Source: Xylanibacter ruminicola
GTDB lineage: Bacteria; Bacteroidota; Bacteroidia; Bacteroidales; Bacteroidaceae
Assembly (NCBI RefSeq): GCF_900107775.1
Contig: NZ_FNRF01000001.1
Span: forward strand, 992,001-1,056,000
Length of the DNA stretch: 64,000 nt
Direction of reading: 5' to 3'
The notes below the pieces were generated by a model that saw nothing but the letters and a program-made list of their open reading frames with translations, searched no databases and was not told where the DNA came from. Positions 31,931 through 41,362 of the stretch are shown here, piece by piece. The position numbers and the translations under genes were made by a program. Position 1 is the first letter of the stretch, and every line of letters starts with the position of its first letter.

Positions 31931-33073
31931 ATGAGAGAAGAGTTCGACGAGATCCGACCTTACGAGGCGGGAGAGATGAAGCAGGCGTTCGACGACTTGC
32001 TCAACGACAGACAGTTCCAGATGATACTGAAGGGCTTTACCCCGTGGTTGCCCAAATCGATGCGTAACGCCTTGTTGCGCCTGGCATTTACTGGTATCAA
32101 AACACCACTCGATTTCCAGAAGCGTTTTATGAAACCTGTGGTTAACTACATCATCCGCAAACATACCGACGGGTGCTCGTTCCAGGATTCTTCGATTGCA
32201 GCTTACGATAAGAGTCAGCGATACACATTTGTATCGAATCATCGCGATATCGTGCTTGACTCGGCATTCTTGGATGTAAAGCTGGTTGAAGCAGGTTATC
32301 CCACTACCGTTGAAATAGGTATTGGCGATAATCTGCTTATCTATCCGTGGATTAAACGATTGGTGCGTATGAACAAGGCCTTTACCGTACGTCGTGGCTT
32401 GTCGCTGCGCGAAACGTTGGCAGCCTCGCAACTTATGAGTCGTTATATCCACTATGCCGTAACCCAGAAAAAGGAGAATATCTGGATTGCCCAGCGCGAG
32501 GGTAGAGCCAAGGATTCGAGCGACCACACCCAGGATGCTGTGCTTAAGATGCTGGCGATGGGGGGTGACTTGAAGGAGCTGAACATCGTACCGCTCACCA
32601 TCAGCTATGAGTTTGATCCTTGCGACTATCTGAAGGCACAGGAGTTCCAGCAGAAACGCGATAATCCGGCTTTCAAGAAATCACGACAGGACGATCTCGA
32701 CAATATGAAGACAGGTATCTTCGGCTATAAGGGACGTGTGGTTTATCGTCCTGCAGCTCCCATCAATACCTGGATCGATGAGCTCTCGGCGTTGCCAAAG
32801 ACAGAGTGGTTCAAGGCTGTGGCTGAGCGTATGGACCGTGAGATACATCGCGGCTACGAACTTTATCCCTGTAACTACATCGCCCTTGATGAGTTGAATG
32901 GCGATAAGGCTAATGCAGCCCATTATACCGATGCCGACGTGAAACGTTTCAATCAGTATTTAGCTGGTCAGATGGCTAAGATACAGTTGCCAAATAAGGA
33001 TGAGGCATTCCTGCGTGAGCGCATGCTGACGATGTATGCCAACCCAGTGCGAAACTTAATGGCTGCCCAATGA
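31931..33073 (+). CDS. PlsC-like 1-acylglycerol-3-phosphate acyltransferase family protein
   Basis: The 380-residue product contains a PlsC/LPLAT domain. The catalytic His-Asp block reads SNHRDIVLD (about residues 101-109), in which the second Asp is six residues after the His; the standard motif is NHX4D, five residues after it. The second block is IWIAQREGRAKDSS (about 180), equivalent to the FPEG/EGTRS motif. It lacks clear membrane helices and is longer than ordinary PlsC (about 240). The family is known in Bacteroidota and may acylate an unusual acceptor. It overlaps the next gene by four bases. Confidence 0.8.
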   Translation: MREEFDEIRPYEAGEMKQAFDDLLNDRQFQMILKGFTPWLPKSMRNALLRLAFTGIKTPLDFQKRFMKPVVNYIIRKHTDGCSFQDSSIAAYDKSQRYTFVSNHRDIVLDSAFLDVKLVEAGYPTTVEIGIGDNLLIYPWIKRLVRMNKAFTVRRGLSLRETLAASQLMSRYIHYAVTQKKENIWIAQREGRAKDSSDHTQDAVLKMLAMGGDLKELNIVPLTISYEFDPCDYLKAQEFQQKRDNPAFKKSRQDDLDNMKTGIFGYKGRVVYRPAAPINTWIDELSALPKTEWFKAVAERMDREIHRGYELYPCNYIALDELNGDKANAAHYTDADVKRFNQYLAGQMAKIQLPNKDEAFLRERMLTMYANPVRNLMAAQ

Positions 33074-33747
33074 GAAAGTTACTTAGCATAGTATCGTCCT
33101 TCCTCCTTCCTCTTTCCTCCTTCCTCATCATCTCGTGCTCTCAGGATGTTTACGATAAGGGCGAGGGGAAGTACTCTTTGTTGCGAGGCGACTTTGCTGA
33201 GGCTGTGGTGAACAGCAACCAGCAGGTAACAAAGATTGTTACCGATGATGGCGACGAATTGTCGCTCACAGCACCTTATACTGCCAATTGGGTCAGCAAG
33301 GCCGATACCACCTATCGCTGTATGCTATATTATAATAAGGTGGATAATCAGGCCGAGGTGGTTTCGATGGGTCAGGTGCCGTGTGCCTATATTACCCTGC
33401 TTTCGGATTCCGACAAGCCGTTGTTGACCGATCCTGTGAAGTTCGAGAGCACCTGGATGAGTAAAACGGGAAAGTATCTGAACCTGAGTCTGCAGCTGAA
33501 GACGGGTGTTACCGATGATTCTACCGCCGCTCAGAGCTTAGCGATTGTTAGCGATACGCTGGTTAAGCATGCTGATGGCAAGCAGATACGTCATCTTATT
33601 CTGTATCACGATCAGGGTAACGTGCCTGAGTATTACTCCACTAAGGTATATCTCAGTATCCCTACAAAAAGAATTGTTGCCGACTCGGTTAGAATCAGCA
33701 TCAACTCGTACGACGGTGAGGTTATTGCCAAGCACCGTATCCGTTAA
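33070..33747 (+). CDS. NigD-like lipoprotein
   Basis: The 225-residue product has a signal peptide and lipobox (LIISC, Cys at about residue 23). The mature part starts with an OB-like strand region (GDELSLTAPYTANW) and ends with a beta-sandwich segment (DSVRISINSYDGEVIA), which fits the NigD-like family of Bacteroidota envelope proteins; the family's role is poorly known. The signal peptide is encoded by a TCCTTCC-type repeat (33099-33125). Its stop shares TTAA with the stop of the convergent GH31 gene. Confidence 0.6.
   Translation: MRKLLSIVSSFLLPLSSFLIISCSQDVYDKGEGKYSLLRGDFAEAVVNSNQQVTKIVTDDGDELSLTAPYTANWVSKADTTYRCMLYYNKVDNQAEVVSMGQVPCAYITLLSDSDKPLLTDPVKFESTWMSKTGKYLNLSLQLKTGVTDDSTAAQSLAIVSDTLVKHADGKQIRHLILYHDQGNVPEYYSTKVYLSIPTKRIVADSVRISINSYDGEVIAKHRIR
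33099..33125. repeat. TCCTTCC pyrimidine repeat in a signal-peptide coding region
   Basis: The stretch is made only of C and T, in imperfect copies of a TCCTTCC/TCTTTCC unit, in frame, encoding SFLLPLSSF of the signal peptide. Confidence 0.65.
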
Positions 33748-36002
33748 TTTGCTTTATATTCTTTGTTCTCTATCGCATTCCAGTTAATCTGGTCGGTGCG
33801 CTGGGCCAGTGGGGCGTGGGGTATCACACTGCCATCCTTGACCAGGATGATGCAGGGTATCTTGCCTGCCTCGATGGTCTGATAGCCGCCGTCGTAAACC
33901 TTACCTGTCTGATAGTCGATCCACTTGCCATTTGGCAGATAGACATTACGACTGTTGCCACTCTCCAATAATGGAGCCACCAGCATCTTTGAGCCGAACA
34001 TATACTCATCTTCTACATACCAGGCACCCAGATCGTGTGGGAACTCTACCAGCAGGGCACGTACCATGGGCAGTCCTAACTTAGAGCACTCCTTGGCCTG
34101 TTCCCAAACATATGGCATCAGCTTATACTTCATCTCGGCGCAAGCACGGAAGGCATCGGTAAACGATTCGGAGATGAGCCAAGGCTCTGTGGGAGGGGCA
34201 CCATGGGCACGGGTGTGACTGCTCAGGAATCCGAATGGCAGCCAACGACGATAGATATCCTCGGGCGATGCTGTGACGAAACCGCCCATATCATGACTCC
34301 AGAACGAGAAACCACTCAGTCCAAAACTCAGTCCACCTCGCAAGTCGCCAAGCATGCCAGTGTTGGTGGTAGCGGCATCGCCACCCCAGTGCAGGGCATA
34401 GCGCTGACTGCCTGCCCATGCCGAACGGGCCCAGATAATACCTTCGTTAGGATGATTGCGCTCTACAACCTCCCAGAGTGCCTTGTTGTAGCGTAGCGGA
34501 TAGAGGTTGTGCTCATACAGTCCGCCCTTACCGCTATGATAGAAACCATTGTAAGGCGCAGCTTCGCCAAAGTCGCACTTGATAGTTGAAACGCCTTGTT
34601 TCAGTAGTCCCTCAATCTTTTGCTGATACCAATCTACGGTTTCGGGGTTTGAGAAATCCAGAATGGCATCCTCAACAGGCATACCGCCTGTAGCGTTCTT
34701 AACGTTCAAGCCCTTGTCGATAATCTCGTTAAAGAATCGGTTCTTGGGTGTGAAGTAGGGGAGCTGCCACAAGCAGGTGTGGAAACCGTCCTTTGCTAAC
34801 TGCTTCAGCATCTTTACCGGATCCTTAAAACGGTCTTTGGCAAATTGGTAGTCGCACTGCCAGTCGGTACCAAACCAGCCCGTATCAAAATGTATCACAT
34901 CGGCAGGAATACGGTTGGCGCGCAACTGACGGGCAATCTCCAGACCCTCTTCTTGCGAGAAATAAGTGATACGACTCATCCAGGTGCCAAAACTCCACAG
35001 CGGAGGCAGTGGCGATTTGCCTGTAATCTCGGTATATTCGTAAAGGATATCCTTAGGCTCGCCGAAGAAAATGAAGAAGTCCATCTGCTCATCGGCCATA
35101 AACAGGCGGTCGGCGCCGATATACGAAGCACCGAAGTCGCAGGTTACTGGGGCTGATGTATGCATGAAAATGCCGTAGCCACGATTCGAGAAGAAGAAGG
35201 GGACGGGCTTATATTGTCCGTCGGTCTCGGGACCCTGTGGGTCGGTCACACTCAGATGCACCTTCTGTCCCACCTTGTTCAGCGACGTGAACGACTCACC
35301 GCAACCATAGATGCGCTCACCTGGTGCCAGTGTCAGCACGGGGTTGATGCTGCGACTGTTGTCGCTGCCTCGCTTAATAAACGAGAAGGGTTGCAGCTTT
35401 ACCTGCGAAGAATCGTTATCGATGAGGTGGCGTGTCTGTGTCAGCACTTTGCCGTTAGCATCCTTTATCACCAGTCGCCAAGGGTACTGCTTGATCTCTA
35501 TGCTGCCATAGGACGATTTATAACTAATGGCGTCAGCTGTCTGCGATGTTTTCCACATCGCACCCACGCCCTTTTCCTTAAACCCATCACAGAACATGAT
35601 ATCCTCCTGGTCTGTGTTCTTAGGCTCCACTGGTGAAGTGAACATGCGGATGCGTGCTGCTCTGGGCGAGATAAACTCAATTTTAATCTTCAGGTTCGGG
35701 TCGTTCTCGTAAGCCGCATCGGGGAAGTCCAACATCTGCATACGTACAGGCCAGTAGCCATTCAGGTTAAAAGCCTGTCGTGGACTCATACGATATCGCT
35801 TCCACTGTACCAGTCCTTCGCCTTTGGCAGTGTCGAAACTTACCAAAGAATCAGCAAAAAAGTACGTGTTCGACAGATCGTAGAAATCTGTCGACATATC
35901 TTTCTGCATACACTGCAGGTACTGCACACCTGCGTTTGTCTGAATCTGTGCTGTGGCATGTAATCCCCATGCAGCACACATTATTAATAATAAGCGTTTC
36001 AT
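33744..36002 (-). CDS. GH31 glycosidase, probable alpha-xylosidase
   Basis: The 752-residue product has a signal peptide (HATAQ, about residue 19), an N-terminal beta-sandwich, and a GH31 (alpha/beta)8 domain. The nucleophile lies in TIKCDFGEAAPYNG (Asp about 477) and the acid/base in LHWGGDAATTNTGM (Asp about 542), close to YicI-type alpha-xylosidases. It would remove alpha-xylose from xylogluco-oligosaccharides in the periplasm; alpha-glucosidase is the main alternative. No PA14 insert is present. It follows the GH5 gene by nine bases in the same operon. Confidence 0.85.
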   Translation of the reverse strand: MKRLLLIMCAAWGLHATAQIQTNAGVQYLQCMQKDMSTDFYDLSNTYFFADSLVSFDTAKGEGLVQWKRYRMSPRQAFNLNGYWPVRMQMLDFPDAAYENDPNLKIKIEFISPRAARIRMFTSPVEPKNTDQEDIMFCDGFKEKGVGAMWKTSQTADAISYKSSYGSIEIKQYPWRLVIKDANGKVLTQTRHLIDNDSSQVKLQPFSFIKRGSDNSRSINPVLTLAPGERIYGCGESFTSLNKVGQKVHLSVTDPQGPETDGQYKPVPFFFSNRGYGIFMHTSAPVTCDFGASYIGADRLFMADEQMDFFIFFGEPKDILYEYTEITGKSPLPPLWSFGTWMSRITYFSQEEGLEIARQLRANRIPADVIHFDTGWFGTDWQCDYQFAKDRFKDPVKMLKQLAKDGFHTCLWQLPYFTPKNRFFNEIIDKGLNVKNATGGMPVEDAILDFSNPETVDWYQQKIEGLLKQGVSTIKCDFGEAAPYNGFYHSGKGGLYEHNLYPLRYNKALWEVVERNHPNEGIIWARSAWAGSQRYALHWGGDAATTNTGMLGDLRGGLSFGLSGFSFWSHDMGGFVTASPEDIYRRWLPFGFLSSHTRAHGAPPTEPWLISESFTDAFRACAEMKYKLMPYVWEQAKECSKLGLPMVRALLVEFPHDLGAWYVEDEYMFGSKMLVAPLLESGNSRNVYLPNGKWIDYQTGKVYDGGYQTIEAGKIPCIILVKDGSVIPHAPLAQRTDQINWNAIENKEYKAN

Positions 36003-36011
36003 TGTTAATGG

Positions 36012-37763
36012 TTATTTGGTAAAATATTTTTTTCCGTTCTGGATGTAGATTCCCCTTTGTGGCTGAGCTATCTGCTGCCCCTGCAGGTTATAGATGCGAT
36101 CGTCGACTGATGGGGTATGGTGTACATCGTGTATGCCGCTAACAGGCGATGATTCTGTGCTAAGAGAGCAGCCCCAGGCAACGGTTGGGGTGAGTTTTAC
36201 TTCCGAGTTGTCGCTCTTGATCAGCACCACCTTGTTGATTTTAGCTGTTGTAACACCGACATTGGTTTGGAGTGTGATGCGCGAAACGGTAGAACCTGTT
36301 TTTGCACTTTCAAAGTTTACGGTGGTTGTTTTAGAGTTGGCTGAGAGAGTATAGTAATTTTCTTTGAAACTTGAACCGGTAGCATCGCCATATACCTTTA
36401 CTTGCAGCTTGCTGCCATAGTTATCGTCCATCTCTATGCGTAACCCTTTATACTCAGTTAGTTTCAGTGGCGATACACTATTGTAGTTGCCATAAAGGAA
36501 TAGTTCGGCCCAGTCTTTTTCGTAGTTTACAATATAACTGATGTTGAAATCATCCTCGGTAGGGTAGCTGCCTGCAAAGTCGTTACCATGATAGGCCTTA
36601 GCTATACGCTCAGCCAGATCGGGCTGGTTGAAGGCTGGCAGCGAACGGTAAGCGCCATCCGACAGTCCCATCCAGTAGAAGGTGGCTACATTCTTCTCTT
36701 TACATGCCTTTATCATGTAATCCACAAATTCAAACATCACATCCCTGCGCACATCATAGTCGGTCTTTCCGTCGCCTTCATCCACGTTGGCTGTACCCCA
36801 TTCGCCCAGAATCATAGGTACGCCTTTCGAGATGATATACGTGTCCCATGCGGCCACCATATCATCAATCTCATTCTTGACGTTCGCAGTGCCGTTTTCG
36901 ATATGGGGGTAGTCGTGAACCTGTACAATCAGATGGTTCCCTGTCTGCTCGGTAGGGATGGTAAACTTCGATAGAGGCTCTTTCAGATGGTTGTTCCAGG
37001 TACCGCTACCACAACAGGCGGCATAGGTGTTTACCACCAGGTTACGCGTGGTGTTTTTGCCCCCCGTATTGCGTACAGTAGTTACAAAACTCTGAGCATA
37101 GCTGTTAATGGCATTATAGGCCGATGTGGCTACAGTAGCATCATATTTATTGGTTGATGCATACGAGGCAAAGCACCACGAACTCAGCTTATCCAGCATC
37201 TCGTTATAGCTTTCAAACAGCAAATGCTCATCGTAATCCTTAAACTCTTCGGCAATTTGCTTCCATAGGTTCTCGTATCTGGTTTTGTTCTGCTCGTAGT
37301 TAGCCTCGTCGGCCTTTATCCACGATTTGAAGCTGTCTTTATCGGCGCCAGTGTCGTGATGTACATTAACTATACAATAGAGCCCTTGGTTGATCACGTA
37401 ATCTACCACTTCGTGTACACGTTTCATCCATTCGGCGTTCACCTTGCCGTCTTTATCCATGTGGTTATACCATGTTACAGGCACACGGATGGCGCCAAAG
37501 CCGGCCTCCTTCATCATCTTGATGAGCTCGGGCTTGGTTTTGCTTTGTCCCCAACAAGTCTCTGACTCCAGTCCCTGTTGCCCCCAGTAGTTGTCTTTTG
37601 TAAAATCGTGATTGGTCTGGTTGTTGGCTTCTAGGGTGTTGCCTAGGTTCCAGCCCACGCCCATATTTTTTACGGCTTGGGTGGCTGTTTCAAACTCCTG
37701 AGCCTGTAAATGCATGCCGCACATCAGCAACAAAGCAAAAAAAGTATTAACTCTCTTGTTCAT
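36012..37763 (-). CDS. GH5 endo-glucanase, GH5_4-like
   Basis: The 583-residue product has a signal peptide (HLQAQ, about residue 22) and a GH5 catalytic barrel opening with GVGWNLGNTLEAN, as in subfamily 4. It has RVPVTWYNHM, NVHHDT, the acid/base Glu188 in SYNEM and the nucleophile Glu321 in ILGEWGT. Residues about 410-530 form a beta-sandwich, possibly a carbohydrate-binding module (LKLTEYKGLRIEMDDNYG). The C-terminal 30 residues (RIYNLQGQQI, GIYIQNGKKYF) are a tail common on secreted Prevotella proteins, perhaps for sorting. Likely substrate is xyloglucan or mixed glucan. Confidence 0.9.
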   Translation of the reverse strand: MNKRVNTFFALLLMCGMHLQAQEFETATQAVKNMGVGWNLGNTLEANNQTNHDFTKDNYWGQQGLESETCWGQSKTKPELIKMMKEAGFGAIRVPVTWYNHMDKDGKVNAEWMKRVHEVVDYVINQGLYCIVNVHHDTGADKDSFKSWIKADEANYEQNKTRYENLWKQIAEEFKDYDEHLLFESYNEMLDKLSSWCFASYASTNKYDATVATSAYNAINSYAQSFVTTVRNTGGKNTTRNLVVNTYAACCGSGTWNNHLKEPLSKFTIPTEQTGNHLIVQVHDYPHIENGTANVKNEIDDMVAAWDTYIISKGVPMILGEWGTANVDEGDGKTDYDVRRDVMFEFVDYMIKACKEKNVATFYWMGLSDGAYRSLPAFNQPDLAERIAKAYHGNDFAGSYPTEDDFNISYIVNYEKDWAELFLYGNYNSVSPLKLTEYKGLRIEMDDNYGSKLQVKVYGDATGSSFKENYYTLSANSKTTTVNFESAKTGSTVSRITLQTNVGVTTAKINKVVLIKSDNSEVKLTPTVAWGCSLSTESSPVSGIHDVHHTPSVDDRIYNLQGQQIAQPQRGIYIQNGKKYFTK

Positions 37764-38095
37764 ATTGTTTTAGATTGATAATTATGGGGCAAAGGTAAAC
37801 ACTTTCTATCATATTTTGGGTGGTTTTTACGTATTTTAAATGTTAAAAAACGGCATTAGGTAAAAAAGTATCAGTTTTGGGCAAGCAAAATTGTTTTAGT
37901 TTCTTAAATTTTGCCTATCTTTGCCCCCGAAAACTTAAAATAAAGAAAAATATGACCCGAAACAATTCGTCTTAACTATTGAGTCATCGCGTACCTATTT
38001 ATATATTAGGCTTGCGTTCAATAGGAGTATTACTAAATACTCACTCCAACTAAGACATTATCACAAACCAATTATCTATAGTTTAAAACTTAAGT
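37764..38095. promoter_or_regulatory. Divergent control region of the GH5 and susC operons
   Basis: This 332-base gap holds the minus -7 box of GH5 (TACCTTTG, 37790-37797) and the plus -7 box of susC (TATCTTTG, 37916-37923). Between them is a direct repeat of TATCA followed by TTTTGGG (37807-37820 and 37869-37881), perhaps a regulator site. The susC leader of about 170 bases contains a seven-codon frame (37952-37975) and a hairpin GAGTATT / AATACTC (38025-38042). No gene is seen. Confidence 0.55.
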
Positions 38096-41000
38096 ATGAA
38101 TCGAAATTTTAGAAAGACAGCGCTGCTGATGGGTACTATGGCCTGCTTAGGTCTTGGTTACTCTTCAAATGCCTATGCCGCCGGAGCTCCTCAGGAAATC
38201 CAGCAGGCAACGAAGAAGATTACAGGTACTGTAGTCGATGCATCAGGCCCCGTTATCGGAGCTAGCGTAGTTGAAAAAGGTAAGTCAGGTAATGGCGTTA
38301 TTACCGATTTCGACGGAAACTTCTCTCTCTCAGTGTCGCCTGGTGCAACACTTGTTATCTCGTACATCGGTTATGAGACTCAGGAAATTAAGGTGGGCAA
38401 CCAGTCAACCCTCAGCATCACCCTGAAGGAAGACAATGCTCAGCTTGATGAAGTGGTAGTTATTGGTTACGGTGTCCAGAAGAAAAAGTTGGTAACTGGT
38501 GCAACAGTAGAGGTGAAGGGTGAGGACATCGCTAAGATGAATACCACTCAGGTTCTTGGTGCACTGCAGAGCCAGAGCCCAGGTGTGATGATTCAGGCCG
38601 TATCGGGTCAGCCTGGTGAAGGATTTAAGGTAGCTATTCGTGGTGCAGGTACTAATGGTGATACCAAACCTCTTTACGTTATCGACGGTGTAAGTGGTGG
38701 TGATATTAATAATTTGAACCCCGCAGATATCGAGCGTATCGACGTGCTGAAGGATGCTGCATCATGTGCTATCTACGGTTCTGCTGCAGCTAATGGTGTA
38801 ATCCTCATAACTACCAAGCAGGGTAAGCAGGGCAAGGTTACCGTTACTTATGATGGTAACATTGGATGGTCAAATATCTATCGTCTGCCACAAATGCTTA
38901 CAGCGCAGCAGTATATGGATGTGCAGGATCTGGTTCGCTTTAATAGTGGCGTAGAGCCACGCGATTGGTCACAGTATATCGATGCTGATTTACTGGCACG
39001 CTATAAGAATGGCTATGAAGGGTCTAATTATCTGGAGGCTATCAGGAATAAGAATGCGGTAACTACTAGCCATTCTGTCAATATAGCAGGTGGTTCGGAG
39101 TACTCAAAGTTCTCTACTGGTATTGGTTACCAGTATCAGGATGGTATTCTGGGTAATCTCGTTAAGTCAGACTTCCGTCGTTTTACTCTACGTTTGAATT
39201 CAGAGCACGTCATCTACCGTAACTCAAAAGGTATGGACGTTGTGAAGGTGGGTGAGAATGTTTACTACCAGCATCGTCAGAGTCAGGGACTTCAGCAGGG
39301 TGACCAGTACAGCAACGAATTGTCGAACATGCTGCGTGCTAATCCTTGCATACCTATTTATAATGCCAACGGTGATTTCTTTGGCTATGAGGATCTTAAA
39401 TCTTCAGGCTCATCTGCTAACGGATGGTTTGACTATAACTCATATAGCAGCAACCCAATTGCATCGATGATGTATAATCAGAGTGCAAACAATAAGAGTG
39501 TTAGCCACGGACTCAATGCTGTTGGATATATTGAAATCCAACCTATTAAGAATTTGGTATATCGTGGACAACTCAGTTACAACCAGAGCACTTGGACTTG
39601 GCGTAATTATCTGCCAGCTTATAAACTGAACGACCAAGGTGCTAGTCGTGCTGTGGATTCGGCAACTAACCAGATTGGTACAGGTTGGGGATGGAGTACG
39701 ACAAATACGCTGAACTATAAGTTTGATTTGGCTACAAAACATCACTTCGATTTGTTGGTAGGTACAGAATATGGCATGTCAAAACCCGACTATGGATTCC
39801 AACTTAATGCCACGGCAAATAACTCTTATTTCGGTGATATGAAGCATGCCTATATGGGATTTATGAAGACTCGTGAAGGCGATGCAACCGTAAGTGGTAC
39901 GCCTTATGGAGATTCTCGAGGAATGTCATACTTTGGTCGTGTTAACTACGACTTCAACGAGACTTATATGTTCACCGCTATTTTCCGTGCTGATGGCTCA
40001 TCGGTATTTGCACCAGGACATCGCTGGGGCTATTTCCCATCGTTCTCTGCAGGTTGGGTTGTTAGCAATGAGAAATTTATGAAAAATACTGCTTCTTGGC
40101 TTGATTTCCTTAAGATTCGTGCTGGTTGGGGACAGAATGGTAATAAGAATGCTGACGCTTTCTCATATCAGGCTACGTTCCAATATGGTTCGTTCGGTAA
40201 TTATTCATTCAATAATACAAAGGATACTTCAACCAATGGTGCATATCCATCACGTTTGGCTAATGAGAATATCACATGGGAAACATCTGAACAGCTCGAC
40301 TTAGGTTTTGATGCTCGCTTCCTCGGGGGACGTCTGGGATTAGCTTTCGACTGGTACAAAAAGACAACAAAGGATCTTCTCCTTTATGTGCCTGTAACTC
40401 CTACTACAGGTTTCTCTACCCAGTTGCAGAATGCTGGTACAGTTGAGAATACTGGTATTGAAGTTGCTTTGAATTGGCGTGACCAGATTGGCAAGGATTT
40501 CAATTATGGCATTAGCTGGAATATGGCAGTTAATAAGAATGAGGTAACTAAGGTTAACAGCTCTCAGAATTACAATAATGGTGGTAACGACCTCTTGGCT
40601 CAGGGTACAGGTTACATGGCTCGATTCCAAGAGGGACATCCTATTGGCTACTTCTGGGGCTATAAGACTGATGGTGTAGTACAGAATGCTGAAGATCTGC
40701 AGGATTATGTTAAAGCCAACTGTGATGGTGATGCTGCAAACTCGCTTCAGGGCTCGTCTTTGAAACCTGGTGATTTGAAGTTTGTGGATGTAAATGGCGA
40801 TGGTGTTATCAATGCTGACGACAAAACAGACCTTGGTAATCCTCATCCAGATGTGACGATGGGTCTTACTCTGAGTGCAGACTATAAAGGCTTTGATCTC
40901 AATATCACAGGTTTTACAGCTCTTGGACAGCAGGTGGCTCGTTCTTATCGTAAGTTCACTGATGGTGAGCAGGAAAACTACACTACAGAGGTGTTCAGCT

Positions 41001-41347
41001 ATTGGAATGGAGAGGGCACATCAAATAAGTATCCTCTGCTTGCTCGTATGAATGAAGGTGTGAACTGGCAGTCAATCTCTGACATCTATATTGAGGATGC
41101 TGGTTACTTCCGCTTGCAGAATGTGACATTGGGCTATGACTTCAAGCATATTTGGAAAAATTGCCCATTCCAGCAGCTTCGTTTCTATGTTACTGCACAA
41201 AATCTGTTGACTATTACCAAATACAAGGGTATGGATCCTGAGAATGGACGCGCTCTTAGAAACGGAGAACCATGGGTAACAGGTGTTGATGTAGGTAACT
41301 ATCCTCAGCCTCGTACATACTTAGTAGGTGTCAATGTTAAATTCTAA
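38096..41347 (+). CDS. susC: SusC/RagA-family TonB-linked outer-membrane transporter
   Basis: The 1083-residue product has a signal peptide (NAYAA, about residue 29), a CarboxypepD_reg-like domain (about 40-115, KITGTVVDASGPVIGASVVEKG), the TonB-box/plug start LDEVVVIGYGVQKKK (about 119), the plug motif IRGAGTNGDTKPLYVIDGV (about 181), and a long beta-barrel ending VGVNVKF. It imports oligosaccharides across the outer membrane, capped by the SusD-like protein 15 bases downstream. The flanking GH5, GH31 and GH9 genes point to a beta-glucan such as xyloglucan as substrate (inference). Confidence 0.95.
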   Translation: MNRNFRKTALLMGTMACLGLGYSSNAYAAGAPQEIQQATKKITGTVVDASGPVIGASVVEKGKSGNGVITDFDGNFSLSVSPGATLVISYIGYETQEIKVGNQSTLSITLKEDNAQLDEVVVIGYGVQKKKLVTGATVEVKGEDIAKMNTTQVLGALQSQSPGVMIQAVSGQPGEGFKVAIRGAGTNGDTKPLYVIDGVSGGDINNLNPADIERIDVLKDAASCAIYGSAAANGVILITTKQGKQGKVTVTYDGNIGWSNIYRLPQMLTAQQYMDVQDLVRFNSGVEPRDWSQYIDADLLARYKNGYEGSNYLEAIRNKNAVTTSHSVNIAGGSEYSKFSTGIGYQYQDGILGNLVKSDFRRFTLRLNSEHVIYRNSKGMDVVKVGENVYYQHRQSQGLQQGDQYSNELSNMLRANPCIPIYNANGDFFGYEDLKSSGSSANGWFDYNSYSSNPIASMMYNQSANNKSVSHGLNAVGYIEIQPIKNLVYRGQLSYNQSTWTWRNYLPAYKLNDQGASRAVDSATNQIGTGWGWSTTNTLNYKFDLATKHHFDLLVGTEYGMSKPDYGFQLNATANNSYFGDMKHAYMGFMKTREGDATVSGTPYGDSRGMSYFGRVNYDFNETYMFTAIFRADGSSVFAPGHRWGYFPSFSAGWVVSNEKFMKNTASWLDFLKIRAGWGQNGNKNADAFSYQATFQYGSFGNYSFNNTKDTSTNGAYPSRLANENITWETSEQLDLGFDARFLGGRLGLAFDWYKKTTKDLLLYVPVTPTTGFSTQLQNAGTVENTGIEVALNWRDQIGKDFNYGISWNMAVNKNEVTKVNSSQNYNNGGNDLLAQGTGYMARFQEGHPIGYFWGYKTDGVVQNAEDLQDYVKANCDGDAANSLQGSSLKPGDLKFVDVNGDGVINADDKTDLGNPHPDVTMGLTLSADYKGFDLNITGFTALGQQVARSYRKFTDGEQENYTTEVFSYWNGEGTSNKYPLLARMNEGVNWQSISDIYIEDAGYFRLQNVTLGYDFKHIWKNCPFQQLRFYVTAQNLLTITKYKGMDPENGRALRNGEPWVTGVDVGNYPQPRTYLVGVNVKF

Positions 41348-41362
41348 AACAGAACAAATTGT

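Noticed and set aside
31445..32527. A 360-codon open frame on the minus strand
   Set aside because: It is antisense to ddl and the acyltransferase gene, both of which have clear family motifs; it has no promoter, and its composition follows the codon bias of the opposite strand.
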